Part shown: positions 1-6,024 of the stretch, one piece after another
How the letters are laid out: every line of letters begins with the position of its first letter
Position numbering within the stretch: position 1 is the stretch's first letter
From: an uncultured Eubacteriales bacterium
Lineage (GTDB): Bacteria; Bacillota; Clostridia; Lachnospirales; Lachnospiraceae
Reading direction: 5' to 3'
Assembly: GCA_902783795.1 (NCBI GenBank)
Contig: CACZSO010000282.1
Location: forward strand, 1 to 9,989
Length of the DNA stretch: 9,989 bases
Position numbers and translations under genes: made by a program
The notes under the pieces: model-generated
Database searches by the model: none
Seen by the model: the letters and a program-made list of their open reading frames with translations, nothing else
What the model was told of the DNA's origin: nothing

Positions 1-98
1 GACATCTCCCCCACTGGGGGAGAAAAGCCTAAAGGGAAGGCGTTAAAAGGCTTCCCCTTGAGGGGAAGCTGTCAGCGAAGCTGACTGATGAGGTGTCC
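1..98 (+). repeat. Modular palindromic intergenic repeat, copy A (possibly cut by window edge)
   Basis: Three hairpins in a row: CTCCCCC/GGGGGAG (6-12 with 16-22, 3-nt loop), GCTTCCCC/GGGGAAGC (50-57 with 62-69) and GTCAGC/GCTGAC (71-76 with 80-85, loop GAA), followed by TGATGAGG (86-93). The last two hairpins plus tag match the modules at 951-1134. The outer ends, GACATCTC at 1-8 and GAGGTGTC at 90-97, are inverted repeats with one mismatch, so the whole may be a small MITE-like unit. It sits directly upstream of tpiA. No promoter is evident in 1-123, so tpiA may be read from an upstream gene outside the window. Confidence 0.75.
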
Positions 99-123
99 CA
101 CCACATAATTCAGGAGCTATCAT

Positions 124-867
124 ATGAGAAGAAAAGTTATTGCAGGCAACTGGAAGATGAACTGCACCCCCACGGAAGCGAAGGCTCTTTGCGAGACCTT
201 AAAGCCCCTGGTAGCCGGTGCTGATGCAGACATTGTCTTCTGTGTACCTTCCATCGACATCACCACTGTAGTCGAAGCTGTTAAAGGCACGGATATCAAG
301 GTCGGCGCAGAGAACCTTTATGTGAAGGATTCCGGCGCTTACACCGGTGAGATCTCTGCCGACATGATCAAAGACGCCGGTGCCACCTATGTCATCATGG
401 GTCATTCCGAGCGCCGTGAATACTTTAAAGAGACCGATGCAGACATTAACCTGAAGGTGAAGAAAGCCATTGAAAAAGGCCTGACCCCCATTATGTGCTG
501 CGGCGAATCTTTAGAGCAGAGAGAGCAGGGCATCACCCTGGACTGGATCCGTATGCAGATCAAGATCGGCCTGCAGGACGTAGCAGCCGATGATGTGAAG
601 AAGATGGTCATCGCTTACGAACCCATCTGGGCCATCGGCACCGGAAAGACAGCCACCACCGAGCAGGCACAGGAAGTCTGCAAGGCCATCCGTGACTGCA
701 TCCGCGAGGTCTATGACGATGCTACCGCAGAAGAAGTCCGCATCCAGTACGGCGGATCTGTCAATGCCGGCAACGCGAAAGAACTCTTCGCCCAGCCCGA
801 CATCGACGGCGGATTAGTAGGCGGCGCTTCCTTAAAGGCTGACTTCGGCGTCATCGCAAACGCCTGA
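124..867 (+). CDS. tpiA: Triosephosphate isomerase
   Basis: Cytoplasmic glycolytic enzyme interconverting dihydroxyacetone phosphate and glyceraldehyde 3-phosphate. The 247-residue length is normal for bacterial TIM barrels. Catalytic residues are all present: Asn9 and Lys11 in GNWKMN, electrophile His94 in GHSERR, and general base Glu166 in AYEPIW. The flexible phosphate-gripping loop 6 follows (about 167-176, ending GTGKT), then the phosphate-binding YGGSV (209-213) and GGASL (233-237). The start is supported by AGGAG at 112-116, seven bases upstream. The TGA stop is followed at once by an in-frame TAA. An intrinsic terminator follows at 891-930. In Clostridia tpiA usually lies in a gap-pgk-tpi-gpmI-eno cluster. 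Here no glycolytic gene follows, so any such partner must lie upstream, outside the window. Identification is secure. Confidence 0.98.
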   Translation: MRRKVIAGNWKMNCTPTEAKALCETLKPLVAGADADIVFCVPSIDITTVVEAVKGTDIKVGAENLYVKDSGAYTGEISADMIKDAGATYVIMGHSERREYFKETDADINLKVKKAIEKGLTPIMCCGESLEQREQGITLDWIRMQIKIGLQDVAADDVKKMVIAYEPIWAIGTGKTATTEQAQEVCKAIRDCIREVYDDATAEEVRIQYGGSVNAGNAKELFAQPDIDGGLVGGASLKADFGVIANA

Positions 868-890
868 TAAATCTATAACAAATATCTTAG

Positions 891-930
891 CCCCCTCGGC
901 CAATGTGAATTACCGTGCCGAGGGGGTTTT
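891..930 (+). terminator. Intrinsic terminator of tpiA
   Basis: A perfect 10-bp stem, CCCCCTCGGC (891-900) with GCCGAGGGGG (917-926), encloses a 16-base loop and is followed directly by TTTT (927-930). It lies 24 bases past the tpiA stop and should end that transcript. The GH13 gene downstream would then need its own promoter or read-through. Confidence 0.88.
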
Positions 931-950
931 ACCAATGAGCGTTCTCACCA

Positions 951-992
951 GCCTTCCCCTCTGGGGAAGGTGGCCCAAAGGGCCGGATGAGG
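951..992 (+). repeat. Modular palindromic repeat, copy B
   Basis: Hairpin 1 is CCTTCCCC/GGGGAAGG (952-959 with 963-970, loop TCT). Hairpin 2 is GGCCC/GGGCC (972-976 with 980-984, loop AAA). The constant tag GGATGAGG (985-992) follows. It has the same architecture as copies A and C, but the second stem has a different sequence and lacks the usual GTC...GAC ends. Confidence 0.8.
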
Positions 993-993
993 C

Positions 994-1026
994 AAAGCCT
1001 TCCTAAAGCCTTCCCAAAGCCTTCCC
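994..1026 (+). repeat. Three tandem 11-mers from the repeat's left arm
   Basis: AAAGCCTTCC occurs three times at exact 11-base spacing (starts 994, 1005, 1016). The third copy runs into hairpin 1 of copy C. This is the left arm of the modular element duplicated without its right arm, as expected from replication slippage. Confidence 0.75.
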
Positions 1027-1066
1027 CTCTGGGGAAGGTGTCAGCCGTAGGCTGACGGATGAGGTG
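1019..1066 (+). repeat. Modular palindromic repeat, copy C (full)
   Basis: Hairpin 1 is CCTTCCCC/GGGGAAGG (1020-1027 with 1031-1038). Hairpin 2 is GTCAGCC/GGCTGAC (1040-1046 with 1050-1056, loop GTA). Tag GGATGAGG lies at 1057-1064, followed by TG. This is the most complete copy in the window. Confidence 0.82.
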
Positions 1067-1100
1067 GAAGGTGTCATGCGGAGCATGACGGATGAGGGGG
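1067..1100 (+). repeat. Modular palindromic repeat, copy D (hairpin 2 only)
   Basis: A residual GAAGGT precedes stem GTCATGC/GCATGAC (1073-1079 with 1083-1089, loop GGA) and tag GGATGAGG (1090-1097). The first hairpin is reduced to its right-arm end. Confidence 0.78.
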
Positions 1101-1139
1101 GGAAGGTGTCTGCCTGAAAGGCAGACGGATGAGGTGTCC
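1101..1139 (+). repeat. Modular palindromic repeat, copy E (hairpin 2 only)
   Basis: GGAAGGT is followed by an 8-bp stem GTCTGCCT/AGGCAGAC (1108-1115 with 1119-1126, loop GAA), then tag GGATGAGG (1127-1134) and TGTCC. The array ends about 27 bases before the GH13 start. Between 931 and 1165 I see no convincing sigma-A promoter, only repeats. Confidence 0.8.
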
Positions 1140-1165
1140 TTCCTCAACACAAATGAGATGACATC

Positions 1166-2854
1166 ATGAATACGACGAGAGATTGGTACAAGACCGCCGT
1201 TTTCTATCAGATCTGGGTCCGCAGTTTTAAGGACGGGAACCATGACGGCATAGGAGATCTGTACGGCGTATATAATAAATTAGAATATATAAGGTCCCTG
1301 GGGGCCACGGCCATCTGGTTCAATCCTTTGTATCCGTCGCCCAATGCGGACTATGGTTATGATATTTCGGATTATTATAACATCCATCCGGATTTCGGAG
1401 ATCTGGAGCAGTTCAAAAAGGTGTTGGATAAAGCCCATGAGCTGGGGATGAAAGTGGTCATGGATCTGGTGATCAACCATACATCGGATGAACACCCCTG
1501 GTTTCAGGAGAGCCGCAAGGGAAAGGATAATCCCTACAGCGACTACTACATCTGGCGGGATAAACCAAATAACTGGGACTCCCAGTTGGAGGGTGATGCC
1601 TGGGAATATGACCCGGTGCGCGGCCAATATTATCTCCACATTTTTGCGAAAAAACAGCCGGATCTTAACATGGATAATCCTAAGGTCAGGGAAGAAGTAA
1701 AGCAGATCATGCGTTTCTGGCTGTCCATGGGCGTAGATGGCTTCCGGGAAGATGTGATCAATTTCATCTCCAAAAAAGAAGGCCTGCCCAACGGCATCGG
1801 GTTCCTGCCCATCCTGGGCAGTCTCCGCCAATATAAGGACGGCCCCCACATTCATGAATACCTGAAAGAATTCCGGGAAGTCTGCGATGAATATAACGCT
1901 GTACAGATCGGGGAAACACCGCTTACCAGGGTGAAAACTGCCTTGACTTACCTTTCCGGCGATACAAAATCCATGGACATGGTCTTCACCTTTGACCATA
2001 TGACTGCAGACTGCCTCTTTAATGAATACATCCATCTGCCTTTTAAACTGATCCGCCTGAAAAAGGCCTTTTCACGCTGGCAGAACCGGGTGAATGAAAA
2101 AGCCTGGAATGCCCTGTATTTAGAGAATCATGACCATCCTCGGATCATCAGCCGCTACGGCAGCGAACTTTACCACCGGGAGAGCGGCACATCCCTGGCC
2201 ACCGCCTACCTTTTCCTGAAGGGCACCCCCTTCATCTATCAGGGGCAGGAGATAGGCATGACGAACATCCGCCTTTCCTCCATCCAGGAATATAAAGATG
2301 TGTCCTCTAAAAATGTGTATCAGAAATATCATACTCGGGATTCGGAAGAAGAACGGCTTGAGCGCATCCATGTTTCCAGCCGCGATTCTGCCCGGACCCC
2401 CGTCCAGTGGACCGGCGGGCTTTTTGCCGGGTTCTCCGATGTCCCGCCCTGGTTTTACATCAACACGAATTACCGCAAGATCAATGTAAAAGCCCAGGAA
2501 AAAGATCCGCAAAGTATTTTGAATTTCTACCGGCAAGCCCTGAAGCTCCGGATGAAGAGTAAGACGCTGATCCACGGAAGCTACACGGAATACGAGCACA
2601 GCAACCCATTGATCTATATGTATGAGCGGAGACTGGGAAAGATCAGCTACATCATCATCTGTTCCTTCGGCGCTGAGACATTATTCTTTACACTGCCGCC
2701 TAAATTCCGCAATCAGCCGGCAAAACTAATGCTGACGAATTATCCGGATAAGCGGAAGACCGGGGAGATGATGAAGATCCCTGCCGCCGGTATCGTAATG
2801 GCACCCTATGAGGCCATGGTACTGGGAATGAAGAGAAAAGAAGATCGAACATAA
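1166..2854 (+). CDS. GH13 (subfamily 31-like) alpha-glucosidase / oligo-1,6-glucosidase
   Basis: Retaining alpha-glucosidase of 562 residues, the usual length, with no signal peptide, so it would act on imported oligosaccharides in the cytoplasm. The Ca-site loop is D23-N25-D27-I29-D31 in DGNHDGIGDL. The conserved regions are DLVINH (100-105), GVDGFREDVI (189-198, nucleophile Asp196), QIGE (acid/base Glu250) and ENHD (transition-state Asp323). QPDLNMDNP (164-172) is typical of GH13_31. Val197, right after the nucleophile, is the residue associated with alpha-1,6 preference in this group (Thr in maltases), so isomaltose or panose-type substrates are likely. Glu195 replaces the more usual Met. 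About 90 C-terminal residues form the beta domain. The Shine-Dalgarno is poor (GAGAT, 1155-1159), but the start is fixed by the family's N-terminal WYKTAVFYQI block. Family is sure; exact substrate is inferred. Confidence 0.93.
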   Translation: MNTTRDWYKTAVFYQIWVRSFKDGNHDGIGDLYGVYNKLEYIRSLGATAIWFNPLYPSPNADYGYDISDYYNIHPDFGDLEQFKKVLDKAHELGMKVVMDLVINHTSDEHPWFQESRKGKDNPYSDYYIWRDKPNNWDSQLEGDAWEYDPVRGQYYLHIFAKKQPDLNMDNPKVREEVKQIMRFWLSMGVDGFREDVINFISKKEGLPNGIGFLPILGSLRQYKDGPHIHEYLKEFREVCDEYNAVQIGETPLTRVKTALTYLSGDTKSMDMVFTFDHMTADCLFNEYIHLPFKLIRLKKAFSRWQNRVNEKAWNALYLENHDHPRIISRYGSELYHRESGTSLATAYLFLKGTPFIYQGQEIGMTNIRLSSIQEYKDVSSKNVYQKYHTRDSEEERLERIHVSSRDSARTPVQWTGGLFAGFSDVPPWFYINTNYRKINVKAQEKDPQSILNFYRQALKLRMKSKTLIHGSYTEYEHSNPLIYMYERRLGKISYIIICSFGAETLFFTLPPKFRNQPAKLMLTNYPDKRKTGEMMKIPAAGIVMAPYEAMVLGMKRKEDRT

Positions 2855-2856
2855 AG

Positions 2857-2892
2857 AACGGGGCTGTGTGGTGTGCACCACACAGCCCCGAA
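2857..2892. terminator. Bidirectional terminator-like hairpin between convergent GH13 and GH3 genes
   Basis: A perfect inverted repeat, CGGGGCTGTGTGGTG (2859-2873) with its complement (2876-2890), starts 4 bases after the GH13 stop and ends 14 bases before the GH3 stop. Read leftward it is followed by TTCTTTAT, a moderate T-rich tail. Read rightward it is followed by AACATTTATA, a weaker one. It most likely ends both transcripts. The GGGGCTGTG stem is the same as in the 74-bp array at 6934-7186. Confidence 0.8.
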
Positions 2893-2904
2893 CATTTATA
2901 ACGG

Positions 2905-5691
2905 TCATTCTTTCAAAGCAAAACCTATCATTCTGAGCAGATGTCCGACTGCGGTTTCCATTTCTTTTCTGGTGACTCTGCCTTCTTCATATCCTTTCAG
3001 GATCTGTTCGATCACAGGCGGTCCGCCGGGCATGATCACGTCATTTCCTGCGGCCACGCCATCGGCGCCATCCACTACATTGTCCATGTCGCCCCAGTCA
3101 GTGACCACGCAGCCGTCGAAGCCCCATTCCTCCCGGAGGATGTGGGTGTTCAGGTCTTTTGAACCGCCGGCAAAGCAGCCGTTGATTTTATTGAAGGAGG
3201 TCATGATGCAGTGGAGAGAAGCATTTCTTACCACCATTTCAAAGGGCTTTAAGTAAAGCTCCCGGACGGCACGTTCGGAGATCACAGAATCAACCGCATC
3301 GAAAAGTTTAAGTCCCGTCTCTTCATTGACACGTCCGCTGCCCCGGCGGTAAGTTTCCTGCTCATTTACGGCAAAATGCTTCGCGCAGACCAGGACCTTG
3401 TGTTTTTCCTGAACTGCTTTTGTAAGGGCAGTGCCCAGGACGCCGGAAAGGAAGGGGTCTTCAGAATAATATTCGAAACTGCGGCCGCCTAAGGGATGAC
3501 GCTGCAGGTTCAAAGCCGGTGCCAGCCACACATTGATCTTTGCCTGTTCGCACTCATAGCCCACCGCGCTGCCCATGACAGAGAGCAGCGAAGGGTCAAA
3601 GGAACAGGCCAGTATCATCTCTGTGGGCCAGGCGGTCTCGCCCATGCCGGCGGGTCCGTCTTTATAGTAGACAGAGTGGATGTCGTATTTCTTCATGGCG
3701 GGAGAAACATAGCCGGCGTATCCTGCGGGATGATCATTCTCAGCTATAGGCTGGCCATCGTCCCCATTGATGGTGCTGGGCAGCTCTGCGCCGGTGAAGG
3801 CAGCAAAGGGAACTCCGGGACCGTAGCCCACCAGTAATGCGGCCAGTTCATGATCACTTAAAAAGCTGGTATCCTCGGAAGGAACATCAAAGAAGGAATA
3901 GGGTGTGACATCGTCTTTGGTTACTTCAAAGAGCACGGTTTCATCTGAAACAGGCAGGGGTGCGGCCTTCAGGAAATGGATCTTTTCTTTGTTGCAGTCC
4001 TTTAAAGCCAGTCTGTTTTCTGTCTTTAACAGGACGATGTCTTCTTTCACTTCTATACAGCCTGCGCTTTTTGTGTTCCGGGACGATGTGCCCCAGCGGA
4101 TCACGTACCTGCCGGCTTCAATGACCCAGGAAGCGGTATCTTCTTCATAGCAGGCAAGCTCATTAAAGGGAATGATGATCCGGACACCCTGATTTTCTCC
4201 AGGGTATAAAAGCCGGGTCTTCCCAAAGCCTTTCAGTTCCTGATAAGGGTGATCAGAGCGGGTGCCTTCTGCGCTGACATACACCTGCAGCACTTCCTGA
4301 CCCGGCCGGCTGCCTGTATTCGTTATCGTAGAGAAAACCTGGATCCCTTCTTCGCGCTTTCTTACAGCTGCCTGCCCCACGTCAAAGGTGGTATAGGAAA
4401 GGCCGAAACCAAAGGGGAAGAGAGGCTCTTTTTTAAAGGTATCGAAATAGCGGTAACCGCTGTATATACCTTCTTTATAAAGCGTTACCGGGCTTTTTTC
4501 AAAGCCGGTGCTGCCGTTTCCTTCAGCACTTAAGCCATAATCCTCATATGTCTTGATGTTTTCGGGATGGTCCTTATCCCAGGAGAAATCAGCAAAGACC
4601 GGGTAGTCTTCGTACTTTTCGGCGATGGTATAAGCTAATTTGCCGGAAGGCGTGACATCGCCGGTCAATATTCTGGCCAGGGCAGTGGGACCTTCTTCAC
4701 CGGGAATTCCTGCAAAGATAAGGCTCTTAAGAGAGGCATAGTCCTTGATCCAGGACAGGTCTATGAGCCCGTTGGCATTTACGATAAGCACGACTTTCGG
4801 GAAAACGGCGGTGACTTTTCTGACCAGATCTTGCTCGGTCTCCGAAAGATAATAGTCGTTATCCAGATGCCTGTCACATTCCTCGCCCCCCGCATTTCTG
4901 CCGATCATGATTAGGGCCGTATCGGTCATGGCAGCTGCTTCTTTAATGACTTCTTCCGGAACCTCGAATTCGACGGCGGGAGCCGTATATTTTCCGAAGA
5001 ACTCATACATAAGGCCGCTGGCCACCATCTTTTTCAGCATTTCAAAATCGAAAGCGTCTGTGGTTTCGCCGGTATGTTCCTCAAAAGTTTTCATATAGAA
5101 AGCTTTCAGGGAAGGTTCTGCTGTCAGGTCTGCCTTTTCACATTCTGTCAGCAGGTTTTTCGGATCTTTTGTCCGGGCCGCCCCGGAGCCGTTTCCGCCG
5201 ATGATAGTATTAAAGCAGGTCCGCCCGAAAAAGGCAATGTTACTGCCTTTCTGAAGAGGCAGTACATCGTCCTCATTTTTAAGCAGAACGATGGACCCTT
5301 CTGCCGCATGGCGCGCTGCCAGCTTCACATCCATAAGTCTGACATCGGGAAGGTCGGTGCGGGCATCCCGAAGCGGCCGGTCCCAGAAGACGGTACCACC
5401 GGCCTCTGCAGCCAGTTCATCGATCACTTTTGTGAAATCTTCCATGAATTTAAGCTCACGGGACTGGCTGCGGATCCCTTCTTCGTCATAGATCACACGG
5501 CTCTGATAAAAGTCATAGGCCACCGCATAGTCTTCCTCATCTGAGTGCCAGAAAAAAGTCACCGCATCTTCGTAACGGATACGGCCGTTCTCCGGCGTGG
5601 CCTTCAGCATGACTAAAGCCCCTTTCCGGACCCCGTATTCAGTCACAAGTTCGGCTTCGAAATACTGCTCAAATACATTCACAGCATCCAT
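2905..5691 (-). CDS. GH3 beta-glucosidase with permuted domain order
   Basis: Predicted retaining beta-glucosidase of 928 residues, cytoplasmic (no signal peptide). The usual GH3 order is reversed. An unassigned N-terminal segment (about 1-115) is followed by the alpha/beta sandwich domain (about 120-435; AAEGSIVLLKN 129-139, GGEECDR 268-274 with Glu270 the likely acid/base, PLFPFGFGLSYT 423-434). Next come a fibronectin-III-like domain (about 436-545), a linker, and last the TIM barrel (about 605-928). The barrel has the sugar-binding KDGPAG (677-682), GRSFEYYSEDP (736-746) and AKH (770-772), and the nucleophile Asp865 in VVTDWGD. Such reversal is known for Ruminococcus albus and Butyrivibrio fibrisolvens beta-glucosidases. 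I chose ATG 5691 over the upstream TTG at 5709 because AGGAGG (5698-5703) lies six bases before it. The gene has its own promoter. Exact substrate is not readable. Confidence 0.92.
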   Translation of the reverse strand: MDAVNVFEQYFEAELVTEYGVRKGALVMLKATPENGRIRYEDAVTFFWHSDEEDYAVAYDFYQSRVIYDEEGIRSQSRELKFMEDFTKVIDELAAEAGGTVFWDRPLRDARTDLPDVRLMDVKLAARHAAEGSIVLLKNEDDVLPLQKGSNIAFFGRTCFNTIIGGNGSGAARTKDPKNLLTECEKADLTAEPSLKAFYMKTFEEHTGETTDAFDFEMLKKMVASGLMYEFFGKYTAPAVEFEVPEEVIKEAAAMTDTALIMIGRNAGGEECDRHLDNDYYLSETEQDLVRKVTAVFPKVVLIVNANGLIDLSWIKDYASLKSLIFAGIPGEEGPTALARILTGDVTPSGKLAYTIAEKYEDYPVFADFSWDKDHPENIKTYEDYGLSAEGNGSTGFEKSPVTLYKEGIYSGYRYFDTFKKEPLFPFGFGLSYTTFDVGQAAVRKREEGIQVFSTITNTGSRPGQEVLQVYVSAEGTRSDHPYQELKGFGKTRLLYPGENQGVRIIIPFNELACYEEDTASWVIEAGRYVIRWGTSSRNTKSAGCIEVKEDIVLLKTENRLALKDCNKEKIHFLKAAPLPVSDETVLFEVTKDDVTPYSFFDVPSEDTSFLSDHELAALLVGYGPGVPFAAFTGAELPSTINGDDGQPIAENDHPAGYAGYVSPAMKKYDIHSVYYKDGPAGMGETAWPTEMILACSFDPSLLSVMGSAVGYECEQAKINVWLAPALNLQRHPLGGRSFEYYSEDPFLSGVLGTALTKAVQEKHKVLVCAKHFAVNEQETYRRGSGRVNEETGLKLFDAVDSVISERAVRELYLKPFEMVVRNASLHCIMTSFNKINGCFAGGSKDLNTHILREEWGFDGCVVTDWGDMDNVVDGADGVAAGNDVIMPGGPPVIEQILKGYEEGRVTRKEMETAVGHLLRMIGFALKE

Positions 5692-5697
5692 AATAAT

Positions 5698-5703
5698 CCT
5701 CCT
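5698..5703 (-). promoter_or_regulatory. Shine-Dalgarno site that sets the GH3 start
   Basis: Full-consensus AGGAGG on the minus strand, six bases before ATG at 5691. A longer frame opens at TTG 5709, but that codon overlaps the upstream edge of this site and has no site of its own. Translation should therefore begin with MDAVNVFEQ. Confidence 0.9.
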
Positions 5704-5725
5704 GATCAAGTCTTAAGTTAAACTT

Positions 5726-5754
5726 ATTATAGCAGAAGATAAGGCAGCGGACAA
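5726..5754 (-). promoter_or_regulatory. Sigma-A promoter of the GH3 gene
   Basis: On the minus strand, TTGTCC (5754-5749) and a perfect TATAAT (5731-5726) are separated by 17 bases, the ideal spacing. The start point would be near 5719, giving a leader of about 28 bases that contains the AGGAGG site. No operator palindrome is obvious inside the leader. Confidence 0.85.
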
Positions 5755-5759
5755 GCAAG

Positions 5760-5864
5760 AAAAGGCTTCCCCTTGAAGGGCTTTCCTCCTCTGGCGGGGG
5801 ATGTGCCAATTGAAAGCTGATTGGGGTAAAAGCCGCCCCCCCCGCAGGGCGACAGATGAAGTGG
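5760..5864 (+). repeat. Degenerate modular repeat, rightward copy F
   Basis: It begins like copy A (AAAGGCTTCCCCTTGA), but the right arm of hairpin 1 is decayed. A larger nested hairpin follows: CTGGCGGGGG (5791-5800) pairs with CCCCCGCAG (5839-5847) around an inner CCAAT/ATTGG stem (5806-5810 with 5820-5824). It ends with GACAGATGAAGTGG (5851-5864), a decayed form of the GAC-GGATGAGG-TGG tag. Confidence 0.65.
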
Positions 5865-5873
5865 AAGGGAAGG

Positions 5874-5960
5874 CCCTCATCCGTCAGCTGCGCTGACACC
5901 AGGCTTTACGCCGCGCTGAACGGGTGCCACTGGCACCCAGCGGCCTCAAAGGGGAAGGCT
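5874..5960 (-). repeat. Modular palindromic repeat, inverted copy G with inserted hairpin
   Basis: On the minus strand it reads AGCCTTCCCCTTTGAGG, then about 43 extra bases, then GGTGTCAGC/GCTGAC and GGATGAGGG. The tag is at 5875-5882 and the stem at 5883-5888 with 5892-5897 (3-nt loop). The extra segment (about 5901-5943) forms its own hairpin, GGGTGCC/GGCACCC (5922-5928 with 5932-5938), extended by CCGC-CTG/CAGCGG. It faces copy F, so the pair forms a large inverted arrangement between divergent promoters. Confidence 0.72.
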
Positions 5961-5961
5961 A

Positions 5962-5989
5962 TTGTATTTGGAGGGAATGGTGATATAAT
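5962..5989 (+). promoter_or_regulatory. Extended -10 promoter of the membrane-protein gene
   Basis: TTGTAT (5962-5967), a 16-base spacer, then TGATATAAT (5981-5989), which is a full TG-n-TATAAT extended -10. The start point would be near 5996, with a leader of about 29 bases and AAGGAG at 6009-6014. The -35 begins two bases after repeat copy G ends. Confidence 0.85.
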
Positions 5990-6024
5990 GATTATAGAAA
6001 TTCAGAAAAAGGAGCATTTATAGT

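Noticed and set aside
929..1243. A 104-residue leftward open frame across the repeats upstream of the GH13 gene
   Set aside because: It is made of the palindromic repeat modules and the start of the GH13 gene read backwards, and has no recognisable protein sequence.
1280..2035. A 251-residue leftward open frame opposite the GH13 gene
   Set aside because: It is the antisense shadow of a secure GH13 gene, with no family match, ribosome site or promoter that I can see.
5692..5709. Longer GH3 start at the TTG codon at 5709
   Set aside because: No ribosome site precedes it, and its first codons contain the AGGAGG that correctly serves ATG 5691.
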